From Limnohabitans sp. Rim8 (GTDB lineage Bacteria > Pseudomonadota > Gammaproteobacteria > Burkholderiales > Burkholderiaceae_C), in the NCBI GenBank assembly GCA_945897465.1, contig CAMDFK010000008.1, forward strand, positions 1-64,000: a stretch of DNA of 64,000 nucleotides. The letters run 5' to 3'. Position numbers and translations under genes: made by a program. Every line of letters starts with the position of its first letter. Positions within the stretch are counted from its first letter, which is position 1. Positions 35,335-44,093 of this stretch are shown here, piece after piece. The notes beneath the pieces were generated by a model that saw only the letters and a list, made by a program, of their open reading frames with translations, ran no database searches and was not told the origin of the DNA.

Positions 35335-36867
35335 TCAGCGAACAAGTGCCAACAAAACCGCCGTCGATGGATCCAAGCCATCAACATCCCCTGACACCAT
35401 GCGGGCATGGATGTCTTTGGCCAACACCTTGCCCAGCTCCACGCCCCACTGGTCAAAGCTGTTGATGCCCCAGACCGAGCCGCTCACAAACACGCGGTGC
35501 TCCTGCAAAGCGATCAGTGCGCCCAGGCTGGCAGGCGTCAGTTCATCGAGCAGCAAAAAGGTGCTGGGCCGGTTGCCGGGAAAGTGCTTGTGACCGCCCT
35601 CATCGGCTTGGCCCAACATGAGTGCCTGCGCCTGCGCGATCACATTGGCCAGCAACAGCGCGTGGTGATCTTTCAAGCTGTGCGTGGGCTTTTTCACCGC
35701 GATGAATTCCACCGGCACCACATCGGTGCCCTGGTGCAGCATCTGAAAGTAAGCGTGCTGCCCGTTCGTGCCCGGCTCGCCCCAAAGAACGGGCGAGGTG
35801 CCGTAAGGCAAGGTATGACCCTCGCGGTCCACGCGCTTGCCGTTGCTCTCCATCTCCAGCTGCTGCAAATACGCGGGCAAGCGGCGAAGGGCGCTGTGGT
35901 ACGGCTCAATCGAGCGGCTGGTGTAGTTCAAAAAGTTGCGGTACCAAACGTCGAGCAAGCCCAGACGCACCGGCAAATTGGCCTCCATAGGTGCGGTCTG
36001 GAAGTGATGGTCCATCGCGTGTGCCCCAGCCAGCAAGTCCCTGAAACCCTTCGCCCCGATGGCGATGGCCACCGGCAGACCAATGGCCGACCACATGGAG
36101 TAACGCCCGCCTACCCAGTCCCAAAAGCCAAAAGTGGTGGTGATGCCCATTTGCCCTGCAGCCGCCACATTGGTGGTGAGCGCCGCAAAGTGGCGCGATA
36201 CGTCGCGACCACCTTGCGCCTGAAACCACTGCAAAGCCGAGCGGGCATTGGTCATCGTCTCGATGGTGGTGAAGGTTTTGGACGCGATCAGAAACAGGGT
36301 GTTCTCGGCCTTCAAGCCCTTGAGCACGCCAGCCAGTTCATGGCCATCGACGTTGGACACAAAGTGAAAACGCTTGCCCGGGATCACGAAGTCTTGCAGC
36401 GCCAGCACCGCCATCTGCGGGCCCAAATCCGAGCCACCAATGCCGATGTTCACCACATCGGTGATGTGTGTGTCGCCTCGCACCTGCTCGGCAAAGGCGA
36501 GCATGGGCTTCAAGGTGTCATGCACTTGCTGCAGGGTTACGGCCAGATCACCTTTCAGTGAACCTTCAGGCTGGCGCAACAGCCAGTGCATCACCGCGCG
36601 GCCTTCGGTGTTGTTGATCGGCTCACCCCGGAACATCGCATCACGGTGTTCTGTCAGACCCGTCTGCCGCGCCAGCTCGATCAGCAGCGCTTCGGTCGCG
36701 GTGTCGGTGTGGTTTTTGGACAGATCGGCAAAAACCAACGGGGCCGTCTGACTCAGCGCTTGGGCACGTTGCGCGTCGGCCGCAAAAGCGGTGCGCAAAT
36801 CAAAACCCTTGAATTGGGCCGCATGGGCCTGCAAAGCTGTCCAGGCTCGGGTTTGGTCACAACGCAT
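35335..36867 (-). CDS. pgi: Glucose-6-phosphate isomerase
   Basis: Interconverts glucose-6-phosphate and fructose-6-phosphate. The 510-aa protein has VVNIGIGGSDLGPQM, SKTFTTIETMTNA, the FGFWDWVGGRYSMWSAIGLP signature, the catalytic region GEPGTNGQHAYFQMLHQGTD and INSFDQWGVELGK near the end. ATG at 36867 lies one base beyond the tal stop, so tal-pgi form an operon divergent from zwf. Confidence 0.97.
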   Translation of the reverse strand: MRCDQTRAWTALQAHAAQFKGFDLRTAFAADAQRAQALSQTAPLVFADLSKNHTDTATEALLIELARQTGLTEHRDAMFRGEPINNTEGRAVMHWLLRQPEGSLKGDLAVTLQQVHDTLKPMLAFAEQVRGDTHITDVVNIGIGGSDLGPQMAVLALQDFVIPGKRFHFVSNVDGHELAGVLKGLKAENTLFLIASKTFTTIETMTNARSALQWFQAQGGRDVSRHFAALTTNVAAAGQMGITTTFGFWDWVGGRYSMWSAIGLPVAIAIGAKGFRDLLAGAHAMDHHFQTAPMEANLPVRLGLLDVWYRNFLNYTSRSIEPYHSALRRLPAYLQQLEMESNGKRVDREGHTLPYGTSPVLWGEPGTNGQHAYFQMLHQGTDVVPVEFIAVKKPTHSLKDHHALLLANVIAQAQALMLGQADEGGHKHFPGNRPSTFLLLDELTPASLGALIALQEHRVFVSGSVWGINSFDQWGVELGKVLAKDIHARMVSGDVDGLDPSTAVLLALVR

Positions 36868-36868
36868 C

Positions 36869-37816
36869 TCAGCCCTTTTGCATCAGCACTTCAAGCTTGA
36901 CCGCATCGGCGCAAAAAGCCCGGATGCCTTCGGCCAGCTTTTCCGTGGCCATGGCGTCTTCGTTGAGGGCCAAACGGAAAGAGGCTTCGTCGTAACGCAC
37001 AACCGGCAAATCCATGCCCTGCGCGGCGGCGGTGTCCAGCGCTTGGCCGAGCGGTGCCTCAGTCACGGCCAACTGCGCCAGCAACTCGGGGCTGATGGTC
37101 AGCAAATCACAACCGGCCAGCGCCGTGATCTGGCCAATGTTGCGGAACGACGCGCCCATCACTTCGGTGGCAATGCCGTGTTTTTTGTAGTGGTTAAAGA
37201 TCGCCCGCACCGACTTCACACCGGGGTCGTTCGCGCCCGACATGGCCGCTTCATCCCATGCGGCGCCTGCCGACTTTTTGTACCAGTCGTAAATGCGGCC
37301 CACAAAGGGCGAGATCAGTTGCACCTGGGCTTGGCCACAGGCTACGGCTTGGCAAAACGCAAACAGCAGCGTCAAATTGCAACGGACGCCCTCGCGCTCC
37401 AGTTCGGCCGCGGCCTGAATGCCCTCCCAGGTCGAAGCGATCTTGATCAGCACACGATCGCGGGCAATGCCTTGCGCCTCATACAGCGCCATGATGCGAC
37501 GCGCCCGCGCCACGGTGGCGGCGATGTCAAAGCTCAAACGGGCATCCACCTCGGTCGACACACGACCCGGAATGGTCTTCAAAATCTCGCAGCCAAAACG
37601 CACCAACAGGTGGTCCATCACCACATCCAGCGGCTGACCCCGGTGCGCGGCCACGGTCTCGGCCAGCAGGGGCGCGTATTCGGGCTTTTGCACCGCCTTC
37701 AAAATCAGCGAAGGGTTGGTTGTCGCGTCTTGCGGCTGGAACTGGGCCAGTTGCTTGAAGTCACCGGTGTCTGCGACCACGGTGGTGAATTGTTTGAGGG
37801 CGTCGAGTTGGTTCAT
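36869..37816 (-). CDS. tal: Transaldolase
   Basis: Transfers dihydroxyacetone units in the non-oxidative pentose phosphate pathway. The 315-aa protein has [12 protein letters not shown] at residues 30-41 and the Schiff-base lysine K125 in [12 protein letters not shown], plus [24 protein letters not shown] at 37816 is the first with the correct N-terminus. Its promoter (TTGAAA-N17-GATAAT) overlaps that of zwf on the other strand. Confidence 0.97.
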   Translation of the reverse strand: MNQLDALKQFTTVVADTGDFKQLAQFQPQDATTNPSLILKAVQKPEYAPLLAETVAAHRGQPLDVVMDHLLVRFGCEILKTIPGRVSTEVDARLSFDIAATVARARRIMALYEAQGIARDRVLIKIASTWEGIQAAAELEREGVRCNLTLLFAFCQAVACGQAQVQLISPFVGRIYDWYKKSAGAAWDEAAMSGANDPGVKSVRAIFNHYKKHGIATEVMGASFRNIGQITALAGCDLLTISPELLAQLAVTEAPLGQALDTAAAQGMDLPVVRYDEASFRLALNEDAMATEKLAEGIRAFCADAVKLEVLMQKG

Positions 37817-37837
37817 GGCGTTTATTTGAAAAGACGC

Positions 37838-37870
37838 TTGAATTATCGGTGAAACAAAGTTACATTTCAA
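37838..37870. promoter_or_regulatory. Overlapping divergent promoters of zwf and tal-pgi
   Basis: Plus strand: TTGAAT (37838-37843), 17 bases, TACATT (37861-37866), reading toward zwf. Minus strand: TTGAAA (37870-37865), 17 bases, GATAAT (37847-37842), reading toward tal. The two promoters share the same 30 bases, so one regulator could control both. Confidence 0.65.
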
Positions 37871-37889
37871 ATCAAATATTCATGTAACT
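37858..37889. promoter_or_regulatory. Inverted repeat at the zwf promoter, candidate HexR site
   Basis: AGTTACAT (37858-37865) and ATGTAACT (37882-37889) are exact 8-base arms separated by 16 bases. They cover the zwf -10 box and transcription start. The RpiR/HexR gene lies directly after zwf. The arms do not match the published HexR consensus arrangement closely, so assignment to HexR is inference from context. Confidence 0.5.
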
Positions 37890-37899
37890 CAAGAACATC

Positions 37900-39363
37900 A
37901 TGGCTTTTGATTTGGTTTTCTTTGGCGGCACGGGCGATCTGGTCTGGCGCAAACTCATGCCCGCCCTGTTTCAGGCGTACCGCCACGACAGTCTGCCTGA
38001 AGGGGGCCGCATCATTGGTGTGGGCCGCGACGATCTGAGCGACGAACAATACCGCCAGCAAATTCAGTCACGTTTTGACCAAGTCGACGGGGACAAGCGA
38101 CCCAACAGCGAAGAATTTGCCCGCTTTGCCAGCCTGCTGTGCTACGTGCGCATGGACTTGTCCAAGCCCGAGTCGTATGCGGCCTTGTCAGCCCGTTTGG
38201 CCGAGCGCGAGACCGACAGCGTGGTGATGTATTTGTCCACCGCGCCCAGCCTGTTCACCACCGTCTGCGAGCAGCTTGCCGCCAACGGCCTGAACACCGC
38301 CAAGACCCGCATCGTGCTGGAAAAACCGCTCGGTCACGACCTGGCCTCCAACCGCGCCATCAACAAGGCGGTGGGCCAAGTCTTCAAAGAGCAGCAAATC
38401 TTCCGCATCGACCACTACCTGGGTAAGCCCGCAGTGCAAAACCTGTTTGCGCTGCGCTTTGGCAACGCCTTGTTTGAGCCCTTGTGGCGGCGTGAGCACA
38501 TCGCCAACATCCAGATCACCATGTCCGAAGAACTGGGCGTGGAAAAACGTGGTGGCTTTTACGAAACCACCGGCGCCTTGCGCGACATGGTGCAAAACCA
38601 TGCGCTGCAACTGCTGTGTGCCATAGCCATGGAGCCCCCGATCAACGCCCATGCCGACGCCATCCGTGATGAAAAACTCAAAGTTTTGCGTGCCTTGAAA
38701 CGCTGGACGCCCGAGACCCTGAGCCAACACGTCATCCGTGGCCAATACAGCGCAGGCAATGTGCTCGGCCAGGCCGTGACCGCTTACCGCGAAGAACCCG
38801 GCGTGAACCCCACCAGCAGCACCGAAACCTTTGTGGCGCTGCGCACCGAGATCGCCAACTGGCGCTGGGCGGGCGTGCCGTTTTATATCCGCACCGGCAA
38901 GCGGATGGCCGCGCGTGAAGCCCACATCGAAGTCAATTTTCGGGCCACCCCACACGATATTTTTAAAACGCCCGGGGGCCAGGTCAACAAACTGCTCATC
39001 CACCTGCAACCCAAAGACGGGCTGGAATTGCACCTGTTCGCTCAGGGCCAAAGCAAGCGCGGCGAAGGCAGCGGTGGCGCCACCCTGAGCCCGGTTCATC
39101 TGGACTTGGACTTTGACAAGCGCTTTGGCAGCCAGCGGGTGGGCGCTTACGAGCGTTTGTTGCTCGACGTGCTCGATGGCCGCCTGAATCTGTTCGTGCG
39201 CAGCGACGAACAAGAAGAAGCTTGGCGTTGGGTGGAACCGATCCTGCAGCATTGGAAGAACGACACCATCGGCCCACGTCCTTATGCCGCCGGCACTTGG
39301 GGGCCCAGCGCATCCAGCGCCATGATCGCCCGTGACGGCCATTGCTGGCGTGAAGAAACATGA
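37900..39363 (+). CDS. zwf: Glucose-6-phosphate 1-dehydrogenase
   Basis: Oxidises glucose-6-phosphate to 6-phosphogluconolactone with NAD(P)+. The 487-aa protein has the Rossmann motif FFGGTGDLVWRKL at 7-19 and the active-site RIDHYLGKP (DHYLGK at 171-176), then RYGNALFEPLW-like RFGNALFEPLWRREHIANIQ. ATG at 37900. It leads a zwf-hexR pair and faces tal-pgi. Confidence 0.97.
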   Translation: MAFDLVFFGGTGDLVWRKLMPALFQAYRHDSLPEGGRIIGVGRDDLSDEQYRQQIQSRFDQVDGDKRPNSEEFARFASLLCYVRMDLSKPESYAALSARLAERETDSVVMYLSTAPSLFTTVCEQLAANGLNTAKTRIVLEKPLGHDLASNRAINKAVGQVFKEQQIFRIDHYLGKPAVQNLFALRFGNALFEPLWRREHIANIQITMSEELGVEKRGGFYETTGALRDMVQNHALQLLCAIAMEPPINAHADAIRDEKLKVLRALKRWTPETLSQHVIRGQYSAGNVLGQAVTAYREEPGVNPTSSTETFVALRTEIANWRWAGVPFYIRTGKRMAAREAHIEVNFRATPHDIFKTPGGQVNKLLIHLQPKDGLELHLFAQGQSKRGEGSGGATLSPVHLDLDFDKRFGSQRVGAYERLLLDVLDGRLNLFVRSDEQEEAWRWVEPILQHWKNDTIGPRPYAAGTWGPSASSAMIARDGHCWREET

Positions 39364-39465
39364 TGGATCGCTTCGTTCCTCGCGATGACGGGTTTTTTGC
39401 CACTGCGCCCACTTTCGCCATTGCGCCATCTCCGTCATTGCGAGCGGAGCGTGGCAATCCATGCC
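39363..39465. repeat. Dispersed palindromic repeat (copy 2), everted arms
   Basis: GATCGCTTCGTTCCTCGCGA at about 39366 and CGTCATTGCGAGCGGAGCGT at about 39433 are two arms of the repeat found in paaD, here facing outward and separated by about 40 bases containing imperfect CCATTGCG-type repeats. The 126 bases between zwf and hexR hold nothing else recognisable. Confidence 0.75.
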
Positions 39466-39489
39466 TTCATCATTGACACGGAGCCCCCC

Positions 39490-40335
39490 ATGCTCGATCG
39501 CATCAAAGCCTCTTTGCCCTCCCTGGCACCTGCCGAGCAACGCGTGGGCAAACTGGTGCTGGCCGACCCTCGTGCCTTTGCCAAGTTGCCCGTCACCGAG
39601 TTGGCCGACCGAGCGCATGTGAGCAAACCCACCGTGGTGCGCTTTTGCCGCAGTGTGGGTTACGACGGTCTGTCCGACTTCAAGCTCAAGTTGGCGGGCA
39701 GTGTGAGTGAAGGTGTGCCCTTCATCCACCGCAGCGTGGACGCAGACGACAAGACCAGCGACATTGCTGTCAAGGTCATCGACAACACGGTGGCCGCGTT
39801 TTTGAAATACCGCAACGATGCCAGCACTTTTGCGCTGGAGCATGCGGCACATGCTTTGGCTGCCACGCAAAAAACCAACCGCCGCATTGAGTTTTACGGC
39901 GCAGGCAATTCGGGCATCGTGGCGCAAGACGCTCAGCACAAATTCTTCCGCCTGGGTGTGAACGCCATCGCCTACAGCGACGGCCACATGCAAGTCATGA
40001 GCGCTTCCATGCTCAAGCCAGGCGACTGCGCGGTGATCATCTCGAACTCGGGCCGCACACGCGACCTGATGGACGCCTGCGACATCGCCAAAAAGCAGGG
40101 CGCCACCACCATCGTCATCACCACCAGTGGCTCGCCTCTGGCCAGCGCTGGGCACATTCACCTCACAGCCGACCACCCCGAGGGCTACGACAAATACAGC
40201 CCCATGGTCTCGCGTCTGCTGCACCTGCTCATCATCGACATTCTGGCCACCACGGTGGCCTTGCGCATTGGCGAAGAATTACAGCCTGCGCTGCGCGACA
40301 TGAAGAAAAACTTGAGCAGCAAGCGCTACACCTGA
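39490..40335 (+). CDS. hexR: RpiR-family regulator, probable HexR
   Basis: 281-aa regulator with an N-terminal RpiR helix-turn-helix (VTELADRAHVSKPTVVRFCR near residue 40) and a C-terminal SIS sugar-phosphate domain (IEFYGAGNSGIVAQDAQHKF, CAVIISNSGRTRDLMDAC). HexR senses 2-keto-3-deoxy-6-phosphogluconate and represses zwf and related genes in proteobacteria. Placement right after zwf supports that role. ATG at 39490 starts the conserved MLDRIKASL; the frame is open further upstream through the repeat. Confidence 0.88.
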   Translation: MLDRIKASLPSLAPAEQRVGKLVLADPRAFAKLPVTELADRAHVSKPTVVRFCRSVGYDGLSDFKLKLAGSVSEGVPFIHRSVDADDKTSDIAVKVIDNTVAAFLKYRNDASTFALEHAAHALAATQKTNRRIEFYGAGNSGIVAQDAQHKFFRLGVNAIAYSDGHMQVMSASMLKPGDCAVIISNSGRTRDLMDACDIAKKQGATTIVITTSGSPLASAGHIHLTADHPEGYDKYSPMVSRLLHLLIIDILATTVALRIGEELQPALRDMKKNLSSKRYT

Positions 40336-40359
40336 AATATGGGGCGCTAGGGGCCCACA

Positions 40360-41772
40360 TCAGCCCTTGGGCCAACCCATCCGAATCAACGTTCCCCGCC
40401 CTTGTTCTACAGGGCTGGTGACCTGCATCACCGCCCCGTGCTGGTTCGCAATTTCCTGGACGATGGCCAGCCCCAGCCCACTGCCATTCACACCCGATGG
40501 GGCCGCTCGGTAAAAGCGCTCAAACACATGGGCCTGGTGCTCGGGTGCAATACCCGGGCCATCGTCTTGCACTTCCAGCCAAGACTCACCCACCCGCACC
40601 GTGATGTGTGTGCCCACCGGCCCGTGGTGAATGGCGTTGTCGATCAGGTTGCTCAGTGCCTCGTGCAGCAACAGGTCCACGCCCTGCACCCGGCACTGCG
40701 CCACATGCACCTCCAGGCCCAGGTCATCCCCCAGTTGGTGCGCCCGCATCAAATGCTCTTGCGTGACCCGGCGGGCCAAATCGACCAAGTCCACGGTGCT
40801 CGGGTTGTGCATCTCACGCGCATGCTCCACCCGGGTCATGGCCAACAGCTGCTCGGTCAAGCGCACCGCGTCATCGGTGGTTTGCCGTGCAGCCATGAGC
40901 AAGGACTCGGATTGTTCGGGCTCAGCATTGCGTTGGACCAGTGCCAACTGGGTTTTCAGGGCCGTCAACGGGGTGCGCAGTTGGTGCGCGGCGTTGTCCA
41001 AAAACCGTTTGCGAATGTCGATCAATCGCCCCAATCGGTCCAGGTAACTGTTGAGTGTCTCGATCAGAGGACGCAACTCGCGCGGCAAATCGGGTGGATG
41101 TATGGGTGAAAAATCGTCATCGGCTTTGCGGGCCAATTGCTGACGAAACACCTCCAGTGGCCGAATGCCCCGCTGCACCCCCCACAACACCAAAAGCGCC
41201 GCAGCCAACAACAAGAGTCCTTGGCTGCCCAAGGTGTCCCACAAGATACTTTGGATCAGCTGCTGACGTGCTTCCATGGTCTCAGCCACTGTGATCTTCA
41301 GCAGCGGCTCCTTCACATCTGCATCCTCCATGACATGTGTCAGTTGTGCCAAGCGAACGGGTTGCTGGAGGTACACCCCATCGTCAAATTGCACCAAGGC
41401 AAAGTACTTCACAGCAGACTGGCCCACCACAGGCACACCGGGCAAAGCCTCAACGCCCGCCAACCATCGACCCGTGGGTGTCTCAACTTTGTAAAACAGG
41501 CGCGAGCCCGTGTGGTTTTCAAACAAAAAGCCAGCCGCTTTCATCATGTCCAATTGAACCCGACCGTCTCGCCACTCCAACTCTTCGGCCAGGGTGCGAG
41601 CCGCCAAGTACAAAGAACGGTCATAGGCCTCGTTGGCCGCCTGCACCGCATTGCCATAGGCCACCCACGCATTGATGCCAATGAGGCCCGCCAAAGGCAA
41701 CAAGATCCAGCCCAGCAAGCGCCGCCGCAAAGATGCCACAGGTCGAGGCACGCGGTTGGCATGGTGGCTCAT
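40360..41772 (-). CDS. tctE: Sensor histidine kinase of TctE type
   Basis: Inner-membrane kinase of 470 aa. Two membrane helices (about residues 20-40 and 185-200) flank a periplasmic sensor. The phospho-acceptor is H263 in DNAAHQLRTPLT. ATPase boxes follow: NLIDNAIHHGP, DDGPGIAPEH and GSGLGLAIVQEI. It overlaps the response regulator stop (ATGA). Next to tctCBA it most likely senses a carboxylate taken up by that system. Confidence 0.92.
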   Translation of the reverse strand: MSHHANRVPRPVASLRRRLLGWILLPLAGLIGINAWVAYGNAVQAANEAYDRSLYLAARTLAEELEWRDGRVQLDMMKAAGFLFENHTGSRLFYKVETPTGRWLAGVEALPGVPVVGQSAVKYFALVQFDDGVYLQQPVRLAQLTHVMEDADVKEPLLKITVAETMEARQQLIQSILWDTLGSQGLLLLAAALLVLWGVQRGIRPLEVFRQQLARKADDDFSPIHPPDLPRELRPLIETLNSYLDRLGRLIDIRKRFLDNAAHQLRTPLTALKTQLALVQRNAEPEQSESLLMAARQTTDDAVRLTEQLLAMTRVEHAREMHNPSTVDLVDLARRVTQEHLMRAHQLGDDLGLEVHVAQCRVQGVDLLLHEALSNLIDNAIHHGPVGTHITVRVGESWLEVQDDGPGIAPEHQAHVFERFYRAAPSGVNGSGLGLAIVQEIANQHGAVMQVTSPVEQGRGTLIRMGWPKG

Positions 41773-42485
41773 GCCATGCCCGCTGGTGAGGTCAGCATGT
41801 AACCCATGCCGCGGAAAGTGGTGATCAGGACCTGCGCCGATCCACTTTGCGCCAGAGCTGCCGCTTCGAGTTTTTTACGCAAGCGGTAAATCAGCACTTC
41901 CACCGCATCCAAGCCCGTCGCCTCATCGGCAAACACTTCGGCATGCAACTGCTCTTTGCTGACCGTGCGCTCTGGTGACGCCATCAACACGCGCAAAGCT
42001 GCGGCCTCGCGCTTGGTCAATGCCAACACCTGACCCTGCCATTGACAAGCACTGCCGTCAGGCTGCATCTCCAAAGGACCCCAGCGCAGTGCCGCCGATT
42101 TGTTTCGGCCATGGCGACGGAGCAATACTTGCAAGCGGGCTTCCAACTCGGTCAAATCAAAGGGCTTGGGCAAATAATCATCAGCCCCCATGTTCAAGCC
42201 CAGCACCCGATCGGGCACGCTGGCGCGGGCGGTCAACACCAACACAGCCACAGCATCTCCACGCGATCGCAAAGCCTGTAACACGCTCAAGCCATCTTGC
42301 CCGGGCAGCTGCAAATCCAGCAAAACCGCATCAAAGCCATGGCCTGGCTGCAAACAAGCATCGGCTTGCAGGCCATCGGTGGCCAATTGAACAGCCATGC
42401 CGCCCTGACGCAAAGCAGCGCCCAAAGACAGCGCGATGTCGGCTGAATCTTCCACCAACAGAATTCGAGGCTTTAGGGTATTCAC
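41769..42485 (-). CDS. tctD: Response regulator of TctD type (OmpR family)
   Basis: 238-aa regulator with a receiver domain (phosphorylated D57 in FDAVLLDLQLPG; conserved K in YLPKPFDL) and a C-terminal winged helix (KREAAALRVLMASPERTVSK, LIYRLRKKLE). The GTG at 42485 starts right before RILLVEDS, the usual N-terminus; another GTG at 42527 would add 14 residues. Neither has a strong ribosome binding site. Divergent from tctC. Confidence 0.9.
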   Translation of the reverse strand: MNTLKPRILLVEDSADIALSLGAALRQGGMAVQLATDGLQADACLQPGHGFDAVLLDLQLPGQDGLSVLQALRSRGDAVAVLVLTARASVPDRVLGLNMGADDYLPKPFDLTELEARLQVLLRRHGRNKSAALRWGPLEMQPDGSACQWQGQVLALTKREAAALRVLMASPERTVSKEQLHAEVFADEATGLDAVEVLIYRLRKKLEAAALAQSGSAQVLITTFRGMGYMLTSPAGMA

Positions 42486-42598
42486 TGAAGCGGTTTGACA
42501 GGTGAATGACAGTTTGGCGCGAGGCACTGCACCAAAATCAGCGAGTCTGTTGGGCAGGGGCCTGACAGTTCCAAATGATTTTCACACAGGAGACCTGC

Positions 42599-43573
42599 AT
42601 GTCCATTTCGAAACGCGACTTTCTGGCCCTCGGCGCAGCCGCTGGTGCCTCCATGGCTTTGCCCGCATGGGCGCAAGCCAAACCCCTGTTCGACACCCTG
42701 AACATGTTCGTGCCTGCTGCTCCTGGTGGTGGTTGGGATGGCACAGCCCGTGCCATCGAACGGGCCGCCAAAGCCGCAGGCTTGGTGGGCAATATGCAAT
42801 TTGAAAACGTGGGCGGCGCCGGCGGCATGGTGGGTCTGCCCCGCTATGTGAACCAGCGCAAAGGCCAAGGCAACAGCCTCATGGTCGGCGGCTCGGTCAT
42901 GGTCGGCGCTGGCATTGCCAACAAGAGCCCCGTGACCATGCGCAACGTCACCCCCATCGCTCGCCTGACCGAGGAAGCTGGCGTGATTGCTGTGCCCACC
43001 AACGGCAAGATCAAGACCTGGAAAGACTTGGAAGCCGCCATCAAAGCCAACCCCAAGGCTGTTTCGGTAGCGGGCGGTAGCGCAGGCGGTACCGACCACA
43101 TCTTGCTGGGCATGGTGATTCAAGCCCTGGGCCGTAACCCACGCGAAGCCGCTTATGTGGCCTTTGCGGGTGGTGGTCCTGCCAACGCCGCCATTTTGGG
43201 TGGTCAAGTCACAGCCGGTATCTCAGGCTATTCAGAATTCGAAGAACAGATCAAGGCCGGCCGCATGGTCGCATTGGCCGTGTCAGGCAACCGCCGCATT
43301 CCCGGTGTGAATGTGCCCACATTGACAGAGCTGGGTGTGAACGTGACCGCCGCCAACTGGCGCGGCGTGTTTGCAGCCCCTGGCATCAGCCAGGCACAGC
43401 GCGACAAGCTCATCGACTTCATCAGCAAGGTCCACGCATCGGATGCTTGGAAAAAAGAACTCGAAACCCGCAAGTGGACCGATGTGTTCATGACCGAGCG
43501 TCCATTTGAGCGAGAAATCGAAGCCAACATCAAGGCCACCGAAGTGATCATGAAAGATCTGGGCCTGGCATGA
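42599..43573 (+). CDS. tctC: Tripartite tricarboxylate transporter binding protein TctC
   Basis: Periplasmic Bug-family binding protein (324 aa) that delivers a carboxylate to TctAB. The N-terminus MSISKRDFLALGAAAGASMA looks like a Tat/Sec signal ending at AWAQA. Ligand-loop motifs include VPAAPGGGWDGTARAIE and VGGAGGMVGLPRYV. CAGGAGA precedes the ATG. First gene of tctCBA; its stop overlaps tctB (ATGA). Confidence 0.92.
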   Translation: MSISKRDFLALGAAAGASMALPAWAQAKPLFDTLNMFVPAAPGGGWDGTARAIERAAKAAGLVGNMQFENVGGAGGMVGLPRYVNQRKGQGNSLMVGGSVMVGAGIANKSPVTMRNVTPIARLTEEAGVIAVPTNGKIKTWKDLEAAIKANPKAVSVAGGSAGGTDHILLGMVIQALGRNPREAAYVAFAGGGPANAAILGGQVTAGISGYSEFEEQIKAGRMVALAVSGNRRIPGVNVPTLTELGVNVTAANWRGVFAAPGISQAQRDKLIDFISKVHASDAWKKELETRKWTDVFMTERPFEREIEANIKATEVIMKDLGLA

Positions 43574-44034
43574 CCGCTTTGCGCCTGGCTTTCTTGTTGA
43601 TGGCATTGTGCGCAGTGGCAGCATGGCAAATCACGGTCATCCCTGAATCTTTGATGCAGATGACTGTGGGCCCCGTGCTGGCCCCTGCCGCCATTGTCGG
43701 GGCCTTGAGCTTGGTGGCTGCGCTGTATGGCGTCAGCGCCTGGCGCGGCCGCCAAGTCGACGTGAGCCAAGCGCCCGGGCAGGAACCCCTGCCTGGTGCC
43801 AACACCCGCTTGCTCAGCCTTCTCGCGGGGGGTGCGGTCTTCATCTTGCTGGTCATTCCCCTGGGGTTTGTGTTGCCTGCAACCCTGTGCGGCATGCTGA
43901 TTGCCCGCGCTTTTGATGCCTCTTTGAATGGCAAATCGCTGTTGATTTGCAGCCTGATCGCCACGGTGTTTTGGATTGTCTTTGCCCGACTGCTGGGCGT
44001 TGGCCTGGGACCTGCCTTGCCTGGGTGGATTTGA
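43570..44034 (+). CDS. tctB: Tripartite tricarboxylate transporter small membrane subunit TctB
   Basis: 154-aa inner-membrane protein with four hydrophobic segments (ALRLAFLLMALCAVAAW; LAPAAIVGALSLVAALY; LLSLLAGGAVFILLVIPLGF; LLICSLIATVFWIVFARLLG) and a short polar loop, as expected for TctB. It is poorly conserved in sequence, so assignment rests on topology and position between tctC and tctA. Confidence 0.9.
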   Translation: MTALRLAFLLMALCAVAAWQITVIPESLMQMTVGPVLAPAAIVGALSLVAALYGVSAWRGRQVDVSQAPGQEPLPGANTRLLSLLAGGAVFILLVIPLGFVLPATLCGMLIARAFDASLNGKSLLICSLIATVFWIVFARLLGVGLGPALPGWI

Positions 44035-44093
44035 GCCCCACCCAAGCCCGTCTTTTGGGTTGAACATTCCTCATTTTTCAACTGGATTTCCTC

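Noticed and set aside
38188..40224. Antisense open frame of about 680 codons across zwf and hexR
   Set aside because: Spans two clearly real genes and their intergenic repeat; composition is that of a high-GC shadow frame.
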